Source: Thermoplasmatales archaeon E-plasma
Lineage (GTDB): Archaea > Thermoplasmatota > Thermoplasmata > Thermoplasmatales > Thermoplasmataceae
Length of the DNA stretch: 64,000 bases
Direction of reading: 5' to 3'
Assembly: GCA_000496135.1 (NCBI GenBank)
Contig: KI542675.1
Span: 372,001-436,000 of the forward strand
Below the pieces are notes generated by a model that was given only the letters and a program-made list of their open reading frames with translations, did not search any database and was not told the DNA's origin. How positions within the stretch are numbered: the stretch's first letter is position 1; each line of letters begins with the position of its first letter. Both the position numbers and the translations under genes were made by a program. This document shows, piece after piece, positions 25,888-33,493 of the stretch.

Positions 25888-26949
25888 ATGTCTTCAATGA
25901 GAACAACTCATCATAAAATCTATGAGGCAGATTCAAGAAATTTATCAATGATGGAAGACAGAAGTGTAGACTTGATTGTAACCTCACCGCCATATCCGAT
26001 GATTGAGATGTGGGATCAGTTATTCTTTTCTCTCAATGAAGAAATTGAGATGAAAATGAAGGTTAATGACAGTATTAATGCCTTTGAGCTGATGCACAAA
26101 GAACTGGATTCTGTGTGGGAAGAATGCTATCGGGTTTTAAAATCAGGCGGGATAATGTGTATTGTCATAGGTGATGCCGTTAGGACTTTTGACGGTACAT
26201 TTCAATTATTTTCATCGCATTCAAGGATTCTGGCAAAGGCAATGCAAATGGGTATGTATTGCCTTCCTTCCATAATATGGAATAAACCTACAAACGCACC
26301 GAATAAATTTCTAGGTTCCGGCACTCTCCCCGTTGGAGCTTATGTAAAAATGGAACATGAGCACATCCTCATATTCAGGAAGGGCGAAAAAAGAAAATTT
26401 TCCGGAGAGGATTTGAAAATAAGAAGAAAGAGTTCCATTTTCTGGGAAGAAAGAAATGAATGGTATTCTGATATATGGAGAGGTATTAACGGGAAACGGC
26501 AAACATTGGAGGGTGAGGGATTCAGGAGCAGAAGTGCAGGATTTCCTCTGGAAATTCCCCGGAGACTGATCTCTATGTTTTCATCGATTGCGGACACTGT
26601 ATTCGATCCATTTCTCGGAGAGGGAACAACGGTCACGGCGTCAATATTGCTTGAAAGAAACAGTGTTGCAAGTGAAATAGAGCACAATCTTGTAGAACAA
26701 TATTGCAAAAACATCGTTTTTCAGGAGAAGAACATTAATAGATTAATTGAAGAACGGAAAAAGAAGCATAAGGATTTCATTCAAAATAACGCGAATAAGG
26801 AATGGAAATATTTCAATGAGTTTTTGAAGATGCCTGTGGTGACAACAAATGAGCAATGGATTAGATTTGACCGTATCAATGAGATCGTTCTAAAGCAGAA
26901 TGGGAAAAAAGAGATCATGGAACTTATTGCATCTTATGGAGAGGGATAA
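25888..26949 (+). CDS. Orphan DNA methyltransferase, TSPPY class
   Basis: 353 residues. The catalytic motif IV TSPPYPMIEMWDQLF is N-terminal and the SAM motif I FDPFLGEGTTVTASILLERN is C-terminal, the permuted order of beta-class N4-cytosine/N6-adenine methylases. The middle part contains the usual target region (IIWNKPTNAPNKFLGSGT, HEHILIFRKGEKR). About 70 residues of helical extension follow motif I. No restriction endonuclease gene is adjacent, so it may be a solitary epigenetic methylase. ATG 25888 is accepted; the gap upstream holds an AT-rich promoter region. Confidence 0.87.
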   Translation: MSSMRTTHHKIYEADSRNLSMMEDRSVDLIVTSPPYPMIEMWDQLFFSLNEEIEMKMKVNDSINAFELMHKELDSVWEECYRVLKSGGIMCIVIGDAVRTFDGTFQLFSSHSRILAKAMQMGMYCLPSIIWNKPTNAPNKFLGSGTLPVGAYVKMEHEHILIFRKGEKRKFSGEDLKIRRKSSIFWEERNEWYSDIWRGINGKRQTLEGEGFRSRSAGFPLEIPRRLISMFSSIADTVFDPFLGEGTTVTASILLERNSVASEIEHNLVEQYCKNIVFQEKNINRLIEERKKKHKDFIQNNANKEWKYFNEFLKMPVVTTNEQWIRFDRINEIVLKQNGKKEIMELIASYGEG

Positions 26950-27004
26950 ACATCCAGCAGACATAAATTTCCTGCATTCATATTCACAACACATTTTGCA
27001 TATT

Positions 27005-27019
27005 ATTACCTATGGTAAT
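27005..27019. promoter_or_regulatory. Inverted repeat upstream of the MFS gene
   Basis: attacc-tat-ggtaat, 6-bp arms, about 45 nt before the GTG start at 27064. Possible operator; there is no linked regulator. Confidence 0.3.
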
Positions 27020-27063
27020 TTCACACATCGTTAATATTAATTCATAAGAGTTTTTTTTCCGCC

Positions 27064-28332
27064 GTGGACTCGTCAGTAAACAAAGAAGAATTAAGGGAAA
27101 ACAAAAGATATTTTGGATGGATCATGCTTGCATCCATCCTAACAGATGAATGGAACATATTCCTCATACCGCAAACCAACCTTTTTGTTGAAAACATTTA
27201 CAGGTTATCAAGTTTGGAACTTGGAATAATTACGGGAATTGTAATATTAGGGGCAGCCATAGGGTCATTCCTTGGGGGCATATTTACAGATTTTTTTGGA
27301 CGGAAAAAAGTGTTTCAGATCGATATGGGTTTGTTCATTTTTTCTGCAATTTTCTCCATACTAAGTTATGATGTTTTTCTTCTCATGATTTCCAGACTAA
27401 TTGCTGGAATAGTCGTTGGTGCTGACATCGCGAATGTCTATGCATACATAATGGAAACTGAGGAACCTGGAAAGAGAGAGTATATTGGATCACTTGGACC
27501 ACTTATTGCAAGCTTTTCCATTTTATCAATTAATGGAATAGTACTCGTATTGTTATTACTGAAGGGGAGCTCCCTGTTAATTTGGGACCTGTCGCTTTTA
27601 TTCAGCTGCATACCTGCAACCGTAAGTCTTGCACTGTCTCGTGGTATCAAGGAAAGCATTCCATGGAAATCAGAGTCAAATAAAAATATTAGTTTCAAAA
27701 AAATGTTTCAAAAAATTAGATCAAAGGATAAGTTGAGAGACACATCAATTTACTCCTATATTTCAGGGGTTGCAACTACCATAGAGGTTGGAACATTTGC
27801 CTTTTTCATTCCATTCATAGTGTCGAAAACAGGTATTTTTAACGAAATACAGGTAAGGTTGATTGTTCTTTCCATCTATGCAATAGGCATTCCTGCTGGA
27901 TTTATAGGAGCAAGGCTTGTCTCAAGACTGGGATTTAAAAGAATAAGCTGTTATGGTTATCTCATGACTTTGATTGCCTTGTTTTTGTCTGCAATCTTTT
28001 TGATCTATCAGTTTTATTATTTTGTTCCAGTAACAATGATGATCTTTGTTTGGGGTAACCACTGGAACAGTCAGCCTATTATACCAACACAGGCAATCGT
28101 TTCCAATACTGAATTCAGAGGAAAATCAATAGGTATAACAAATTTCATTTCTGAAGTTCCAGCGTTTCTTTCTATTTCCATATTTCCTTCGTTTGTGAAC
28201 TACTTTGGTCTTGGTATTTCCACAATGGTCATTTGCATTGCACCCATTTTTGGTTTGATGGCATCGATATTCATTTACAAAGAAATTTATGGTCATACGA
28301 GTGATATAAATAAGTTGAAAATCAATAATTAA
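27064..28332 (+). CDS. Major facilitator transporter, sugar/organic-acid porter type
   Basis: 422 residues with 12 predicted membrane segments, starting at GTG 27064. The motif-A equivalent after TM2 is GGIFTDFFGRKKVFQID, followed by RLIAGIVVGADIANVYAYIME in TM4-5, a pattern of the sugar porter/metabolite:H+ symporter groups. The second half repeats GFIGARLVSRLGFKRI. The substrate is unknown. It stands alone, with a T-run just before the start and an inverted repeat upstream. Confidence 0.85.
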   Translation: MDSSVNKEELRENKRYFGWIMLASILTDEWNIFLIPQTNLFVENIYRLSSLELGIITGIVILGAAIGSFLGGIFTDFFGRKKVFQIDMGLFIFSAIFSILSYDVFLLMISRLIAGIVVGADIANVYAYIMETEEPGKREYIGSLGPLIASFSILSINGIVLVLLLLKGSSLLIWDLSLLFSCIPATVSLALSRGIKESIPWKSESNKNISFKKMFQKIRSKDKLRDTSIYSYISGVATTIEVGTFAFFIPFIVSKTGIFNEIQVRLIVLSIYAIGIPAGFIGARLVSRLGFKRISCYGYLMTLIALFLSAIFLIYQFYYFVPVTMMIFVWGNHWNSQPIIPTQAIVSNTEFRGKSIGITNFISEVPAFLSISIFPSFVNYFGLGISTMVICIAPIFGLMASIFIYKEIYGHTSDINKLKINN

Positions 28333-28468
28333 AAAGCGCGATAAAAATGAAATAGAACATAATTTATAATGAGGAGATTAAGATGAGATAGACAAATATG
28401 CAGGTTAAGAGTATTCAGATTATGAAAGACATCCATAAATGTAGAGCAGCAGACATGGCAAAGGGTCT

Positions 28469-29116
28469 ATGCATCAAGATGCGAGCAAAAAAATACAGAC
28501 CGGCGAACATAAGGTCATGGAGAGAAGCTTCATGAAGGCGTCACGTATTCTGCTCATTTTTCCCGCGCTGGTTTTTGTTTATATTATTCTCTATCACAGT
28601 TTCTACCTCGAGCTGTATCCCCTTTCAACTGTGGATCCTTACCTCTATTATGGCTATTCACCAGGATTCTGGGCTGTGGATATTTCGTTCTGGATATTCT
28701 CACCACTGATGTATCTGACTTTCAGGAAGAATTATGAAGGCCGCATTCTATCTATAATCTATACATTATGCATGGATGCGTCTGCCGTAGGAGCCTTTCT
28801 TGTATTTTTTTCTCTTGTCTATGGATTAGATATTTTTGCTTCTCATTACTATACTTATGGGTTTGTCCTGATGTTGTTGTTTGTACTTCCAATTGAACAT
28901 ATTAAGGCAAATAAAAAGCTCTTGTTGTATTTCCTTGTTTTTCCTGTCATGGGAATTGTCTGGAGGATCTCTGGTCCTGGGAATATAGGTTATTTCCTCT
29001 CGCCGAGCGTGGTAATAGATTTGATCATGATAGTTTACTGCTTCTTTTTCGAAGCGTTGTTGGTAGGCGCATTGTCCGCAGGGGGTAAAAAGGCATGGAC
29101 AGCAACGTCACATTAA
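28469..29116 (+). CDS. Polytopic membrane protein of unknown function
   Basis: 215 residues with five or six hydrophobic segments (for example ILLIFPALVFVYIILYHSFY, YTYGFVLMLLFVLPIEHI). The N-terminal 20 residues are hydrophilic; starts at Met17 (28517) or Met22 (28532) would give a more usual membrane protein. Aromatic-rich loops (YLYYGYSPGFWAVDISFW) face one side. No family recognised. It ends four bases before tRNA-Leu, which is on the other strand. Confidence 0.6.
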   Translation: MHQDASKKIQTGEHKVMERSFMKASRILLIFPALVFVYIILYHSFYLELYPLSTVDPYLYYGYSPGFWAVDISFWIFSPLMYLTFRKNYEGRILSIIYTLCMDASAVGAFLVFFSLVYGLDIFASHYYTYGFVLMLLFVLPIEHIKANKKLLLYFLVFPVMGIVWRISGPGNIGYFLSPSVVIDLIMIVYCFFFEALLVGALSAGGKKAWTATSH

Positions 29117-29120
29117 AAAG

Positions 29121-29205
29121 TGCGAGGGATGGGATTTGAACCCACGAACCCCAACGGGACAGAATCTTAAGTCCTGCACATTTGACCAGACTCTGCAACC
29201 CTCGC
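29121..29205 (-). tRNA. tRNA-Leu (anticodon UAA)
   Basis: An 85-nt type II tRNA on the minus strand. The acceptor GCGAGGG pairs with CCCTCGC, the anticodon stem CAGGA/TTCTG encloses loop CTTAAGA (anticodon TAA), there is a long variable arm, the T arm carries GGTTCAAATC and the discriminator is A. No intron; CCA not encoded. Confidence 0.95.
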
Positions 29206-29506
29206 ATTGCATCGGCTTTATGCATTTTTACTATATTGACCTATCCAATGTCTATAACTTTAATGGAGCTAATATAAGCTGGAAAAGCTTAAACTGGGAC
29301 ATATTCCCACAAACAAACTGATCCACATTTATAGATTTGGATGATCATTTTATTAACTGTAACTTTACTCATTTTCAAATTGTCTAATAGTCAAACATTT
29401 GCCATTTATGATATTTACCCATAAAGTGCTGAGACCCTTCATGTTTATTTTTCTCTCAGAAAATACTCAAAATTGTATATACTAAAAATATTTAACAAAA
29501 GTCAGG
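29206..29506. other. AT-rich spacer with promoter elements
   Basis: About 300 nt with no convincing gene. It contains several TATA-like stretches; the most relevant is aaatattta near 29487, about 20-25 nt before the hairpin leader at 29507. Confidence 0.5.
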
Positions 29507-29582
29507 TAAATCCGAAACTCCACAGGAATGAAGAGCCGTTTGGTATGTGGATGATGTCAGTTAAATACTCATTACGGATTTA
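29507..29582 (+). ncRNA. Candidate structured 5' leader (hairpin) of the 29588 gene
   Basis: Perfect 8-bp arms taaatccg (29507-29514) and cggattta (29575-29582) enclose 60 nt. A second, inner stem is formed by tccaca (29519-29524) and tgtgga (29546-29551). The right outer arm ends five bases before ATG 29588. A TATA-like element about 20-25 nt upstream would start the transcript at the left arm. Leaders are unusual here, where most genes appear leaderless. Confidence 0.4.
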
Positions 29583-29587
29583 GTCTT

Positions 29588-29866
29588 ATGGTATATCAAG
29601 GGGGATTTCCGGATAATGGAGAAATTGTTAATTTTACCGTAGAAGATGAACCAAAATGGGTCAAAGTAAAGCTGGGGGACGGTTCAGAAATACAGATAAA
29701 AATGGAAATTGTTGCCATAATGAAAAATGGCAATGATCCGAATACTGGTTTGCCAATTTATATGGTTCAGGCAACAAATATAATCAGACTTAACAATATT
29801 CCAAAGGAATTAATAAATAAAAAACCAAAGGAAGGGGACAAAGGACAGGGTGGCCTCTACCGTTAG
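29588..29866 (+). CDS. Small beta-rich protein of unknown function
   Basis: 92 residues, mostly beta: VEDEPKWVKVKLGDGSEIQI, then MEIVAIMKNGNDPNTGLPIY and VQATNIIRLNNIPKELI, with a Gly/Lys-rich tail. There is no Cys or membrane segment. It lies 18 nt upstream of the Lrp-type regulator on the same strand, and downstream of a hairpin leader. I do not recognise the family. Confidence 0.7.
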   Translation: MVYQGGFPDNGEIVNFTVEDEPKWVKVKLGDGSEIQIKMEIVAIMKNGNDPNTGLPIYMVQATNIIRLNNIPKELINKKPKEGDKGQGGLYR

Positions 29867-29884
29867 CTGCAAAGGTATGTTTTT

Positions 29885-30289
29885 ATGGATCCTACCATAG
29901 ATGACAGGGACCGCAAGATACTGGAAATCCTTCAGGACAACAGCAGGTTATCAAATACAGAAATAGCCAAAATTATCGGGGTATCTGAAGGAACCATAAG
30001 GAAAAGGATTAAACGGCTGATTGATGTCGGAATCATTGAAAAATTTACAACTGTAACAAAGAAAGAAGGTCAGGACGCCATAATTCTGGTAAGGGTTGAT
30101 ACCAGGGAATCTGGTAAAACTATCAGGAATCTCAAAGAAAAATTCAGGGAGGTTTATGAATTTTCAGGAAAAGCTGATCTGGCAATCCGTATAAGGTGTG
30201 CATCCATAGATGAAATAAATATAACCGTGGATGAAATCAGAATGTTTTCAGGAGTCAGGTCTACAGAAACATTGATCAGGTTGAAATAG
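29885..30289 (+). CDS. Lrp/AsnC-family transcriptional regulator
   Basis: 134 residues. The N-terminal HTH is textbook: DDRDRKILEILQDNSRLSNTEIAK, IIGVSEGTIRKRIKRLIDVGII. The C-terminal RAM-type ligand domain follows (ILVRVDTRESGKTIRNLKEKF, VYEFSGKADLAIRIRC, IDEIRMFSGVRSTETLIRL). Archaeal members sense amino acids and tune their metabolism. Likely co-transcribed with the upstream 92-residue gene. Confidence 0.93.
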   Translation: MDPTIDDRDRKILEILQDNSRLSNTEIAKIIGVSEGTIRKRIKRLIDVGIIEKFTTVTKKEGQDAIILVRVDTRESGKTIRNLKEKFREVYEFSGKADLAIRIRCASIDEINITVDEIRMFSGVRSTETLIRLK

Positions 30290-30486
30290 CCATCTTTTTT
30301 GAATAAGCATAATCAAAGATACAAAATGCATGAAAAAGAATTTATATCTTATTATGATGTTAACTCTCCGGTATAAAGGCTGGAAAAAACCCTGCAGAAC
30401 ATACAATGAAATCTGGCATTTCCAAAAAATGCTGATTTTTAAGGTATCTCGGGTTCCCCAATTACGAAAGTGACGGGATGAATAAC

Positions 30487-30493
30487 AAGGTGA
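30487..30493 (+). promoter_or_regulatory. Shine-Dalgarno site of alba
   Basis: aaggtga lies 6 nt before ATG 30500 and matches the anti-SD. Together with TATA-like sequence near 30340 and 30371 it implies a leadered transcript, unlike many genes here. Confidence 0.55.
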
Positions 30494-30499
30494 GCGAAC

Positions 30500-30775
30500 A
30501 TGACAGAAGCAAATATTATCTATGTGGGAAAGAAGCCAACTATGAATTACGTGCTTGCAGTGGTTACACAATTCAATAATAATATTGAAAAGGTAACCAT
30601 AAAGGCGAGGGGAAAGGCCATAAGCAAGGCAGTTGACATTGCAGAGATAGCGAAGAGAAAATTCGTTCAGACTGCCAATTATGATAACATTACTCTCTCA
30701 ACTGAAGTGGTAGAAGGGGAAAGAGGAGAATCTAACGTTTCATCAATAGAAATTGTAATGTCTAGAACTAAATAA
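30500..30775 (+). CDS. albA: Alba chromatin / RNA-binding protein
   Basis: 91 residues, typical Alba length. Signature GKKPTMNYVLAVVTQFNN contains the acetylatable Lys-Lys pair, and VTIKARGKAISKAVDIAEIAKRKF is the core DNA/RNA-binding face, followed by the beta-hairpin region ending IEIVMSRTK. It is an abundant dimeric nucleoid and RNA-binding protein of archaea. It has a strong ribosome site and probably a leader of over 100 nt. Confidence 0.96.
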   Translation: MTEANIIYVGKKPTMNYVLAVVTQFNNNIEKVTIKARGKAISKAVDIAEIAKRKFVQTANYDNITLSTEVVEGERGESNVSSIEIVMSRTK

Positions 30776-30857
30776 TCGCTAAGTATAGCAATATACTTCA
30801 ATAATTTTTAACTAATAATTAAATTAACAGTTGTAATCATGAAGAAGCCTGACTACT

Positions 30858-31838
30858 ATGAAGGAACCATTTTTGTTAAATTCAGGGCTCAATAAAAGGC
30901 TTGAGCAAATAAACACCAGAATTAATGAAATTCTTGTCAGTGATAGCCCTGATTTGGATGAAATGGCCAAATACACATCCATGGCAGGGGGCAAAAGACT
31001 GAGACCACTTATGGCGATCCTGGCGTATCAAATATCCTCTCAGTATGGGGATATTGAAAGAATTCTTGATCTGGCAATCGCATATGAGCTAATTCATACT
31101 GCAAGCCTTGTTCACGATGATATAATTGACGGGGCAATTACCAGAAGAGGAAAGCCATCTCTAAACTACAAGTACGGTATGGCAAATGCCATCGTTGTGG
31201 CGGATTATTTATTTGCTGTGGCATACGGTTTAGGATCAAAATATGGTTCAGAAATTTCTCAGATAATGGCTTCTGCAGCAACAAAGCTTGCGGAGGGTCA
31301 GATAAACGAATCAATAAATCTTGGAAATCTAAGTATCACTGAAGAAAAATATTTTGAGATTATATCAGGCAAGACAGCATTTTTCTTCGGCGCAGGGGCT
31401 AAATGCGCAGCCCTGGCAGCCAATGCTGATACTGTAACCGTAGATTCAATGTTTCAATTTGCATACAATGTGGGAATGGCTTTTCAGATAACTGATGATA
31501 TTCTGGACATTGTTGGTTCTGAAGAAGCCATGGGAAAGCCAATTTTTACAGATATAAAGCACAATGCAATAACCCTTCCCGTAATATTTGCTTTGAAGTC
31601 ACAGGATGAAAAAATGGTTAATCATCTGAAACTTGTCATCAACGGACAGAGACAGGATAAGGAAAGCGTAGACATAGCAAAAGCGTTTATATTGAAATCT
31701 GGAGGAATCGATTATTCCATATCCAAGGCAAAATGGTTTATGGATCTTGCAATGGCTGCCCTTAAAAATACAAAGAAAACACCGGATCTTGAGATCCTTC
31801 TTGAACTGGCAAGTTCTATCATAAGCAGAATATCCTGA
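30858..31838 (+). CDS. Isoprenyl diphosphate synthase (geranylgeranyl/farnesyl type)
   Basis: 326 residues. Polyprenyl-synthase blocks: GGKRLRPLMAIL, first Asp-rich motif HDDIIDGAITRRGKPSLN, the KTAFFFGAGAKCAALA helix and the second motif FQITDDILDIVGSEEAMGKP. The short spacing in the first motif (DDxxD) is the archaeal GGPP/FPP type. It supplies the C20 chains of the membrane lipids. ATG 30858 has only a weak purine stretch upstream. Product length cannot be told from these motifs alone. Confidence 0.92.
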   Translation: MKEPFLLNSGLNKRLEQINTRINEILVSDSPDLDEMAKYTSMAGGKRLRPLMAILAYQISSQYGDIERILDLAIAYELIHTASLVHDDIIDGAITRRGKPSLNYKYGMANAIVVADYLFAVAYGLGSKYGSEISQIMASAATKLAEGQINESINLGNLSITEEKYFEIISGKTAFFFGAGAKCAALAANADTVTVDSMFQFAYNVGMAFQITDDILDIVGSEEAMGKPIFTDIKHNAITLPVIFALKSQDEKMVNHLKLVINGQRQDKESVDIAKAFILKSGGIDYSISKAKWFMDLAMAALKNTKKTPDLEILLELASSIISRIS

Positions 31839-31934
31839 GTTATAAACGGTTCTCGCACTTAAATTATAATTTTGCAACTGTTGAGGTTAATACTTTAACC
31901 GATATGCATATTAGTTTAGTTTTCATAATCGATA

Positions 31935-33491
31935 ATGGATGGTTCGCAAGTAGAGAAAGTTAGGGAAGAGGTATTTAACAGACTTGGAATAGGTGCAACT
32001 GAGAACGGCATCTTTTCGGGTTCATGGAAGAAGGGAAAATCAAGCCGTATGATCAGATCAATATCCCCCATAGATGGTACACATCTATGCTCAATCGATC
32101 AGGCTACGGAGAGTGATTATAATTCAGTAGTGAGTACATCTGTAAAAGCCTTTGAAGAGTGGTCACAGGTACCTGCACCCAGGAGAGGAGAATTTATCAA
32201 GAAAGTATCTGACGCTCTGGAAAAATCAAAAAATGATCTAGGTCTCATAGTATCGCTGGAGATTGGTAAGGTAATTTCAGAGGGGCAAGGCGAAATTCAG
32301 GAAATGATCGATATTGGCCATTATGCACTGGGGCTTTCAAGACAATTATTCGGATTAACAATGGCCAGCGAAAGACCATTCCACAGGATGTACGAACAAT
32401 GGTTACCTGTGGGGCCTGTGGGAGTAATTTCAGCCTTCAATTTTCCCTCATCGGTATGGTCATGGAATTCATTTATCGCAGCGGTTTGCGGTGATTCTGT
32501 AATATGGAAACCCTCCAGCAAAGCTGCCCTTTCAGCCATAGCCGTGACAAAAATTGTTGCATCTGTAATGGAGAAGGAATCAGTCCCTCCTATATTTTCA
32601 ACTGTATGTGGCGGTGGTGCTGAGATCGGAGAACTCTTAAGCAAAGACCAGAGAATTCCTGTTGTTTCTTTCACAGGGTCCGTAGCCACAGGTAAAATAA
32701 TAAGTAAAAACGTAGCTGAAAGACTGGGAAGATCAATTCTGGAGCTTGGGGGAAATAATGGAGTAATAATATCGTCCAAAGCTGATCAATCTATTGCAAT
32801 GAAGGGATTGCTGTTTGGAGCACTTGCCACGGCAGGTCAAAGATGCACAACAACGAGAAGAGCAATAATAGAAAACTCAATTTATAAGAGCTTTACAGCA
32901 GACATGATTCAGGCATATTCCAGTGTAAACATTGGAAATCCCCTAAATAGCGAAACTCTTGTTGGGCCCCTCATAGATGAATCCGCCGTGAAAACATATC
33001 AGAAGACTGTATCAGAGGCTGTAAAACAAGGAGGGAAAGTACTTTCCGGAGGAAATGTCTTAAAGATAAAAGGCCTTGAAAACGGGTATTATGTAGAACC
33101 AACAATAATAGAGGCAAACCATAAGGTTACAATATCCAATGAAGAAACCTTTGCACCCATATTGTATGTTTTCAAGTATGACAAAATAGAAGAAGCCATA
33201 AGAATTCACAATTCAGTGCCTCAGGGGCTCTCTTCTGCCATTTTCACTAACGATATCAGAGAGGAGGAATCATTTCTCTGCTCATCTGGTTCTGACTGCG
33301 GTATAGCAAACGTGAATACAAGCACGGCTGGAGCAGAGATCGGGGGGGCTTTTGGTGGAGAGAAAAACACAGGCGGAGGAAGAGAAAGTGGTAGCGACGC
33401 ATGGAAAGGCTATATGAGAAGACAAACCGTTTCAAAGAATTATGGGAAAACCCTTCCACTTTCGCAAAATGTTGAGTTCAGATTATCCTGA
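31935..33491 (+). CDS. ALDH7 (antiquitin)-family aldehyde dehydrogenase
   Basis: 518 residues. ALDH core: FNFPSSVWSWNSFIAAVCGDSVIWKPSS, catalytic Glu in LELGGNNGVII, catalytic Cys in ATAGQRCTTTRRAI and EETFAPILYVF. The C-terminus GGGRESGSDAWKGYMRRQTV followed by NYGKTLPLSQNVEF is diagnostic for the ALDH7/antiquitin group, which oxidises alpha-aminoadipate semialdehyde (in equilibrium with piperideine-6-carboxylate) in lysine metabolism. The actual archaeal substrate is inferred. It is distinct from the ALDH at 22668. Confidence 0.9.
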   Translation: MDGSQVEKVREEVFNRLGIGATENGIFSGSWKKGKSSRMIRSISPIDGTHLCSIDQATESDYNSVVSTSVKAFEEWSQVPAPRRGEFIKKVSDALEKSKNDLGLIVSLEIGKVISEGQGEIQEMIDIGHYALGLSRQLFGLTMASERPFHRMYEQWLPVGPVGVISAFNFPSSVWSWNSFIAAVCGDSVIWKPSSKAALSAIAVTKIVASVMEKESVPPIFSTVCGGGAEIGELLSKDQRIPVVSFTGSVATGKIISKNVAERLGRSILELGGNNGVIISSKADQSIAMKGLLFGALATAGQRCTTTRRAIIENSIYKSFTADMIQAYSSVNIGNPLNSETLVGPLIDESAVKTYQKTVSEAVKQGGKVLSGGNVLKIKGLENGYYVEPTIIEANHKVTISNEETFAPILYVFKYDKIEEAIRIHNSVPQGLSSAIFTNDIREEESFLCSSGSDCGIANVNTSTAGAEIGGAFGGEKNTGGGRESGSDAWKGYMRRQTVSKNYGKTLPLSQNVEFRLS

Positions 33492-33493
33492 AC

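Noticed and set aside
25888-26949. Complete restriction-modification system
   Set aside because: Neighbouring genes are a broken acetyltransferase and an MFS transporter; no endonuclease-like frame was found.
29520-29565. C/D-box small RNA
   Set aside because: An atgatgt-like C box is visible, but a CTGA D box at proper spacing is not; a hairpin leader explains the symmetry better.
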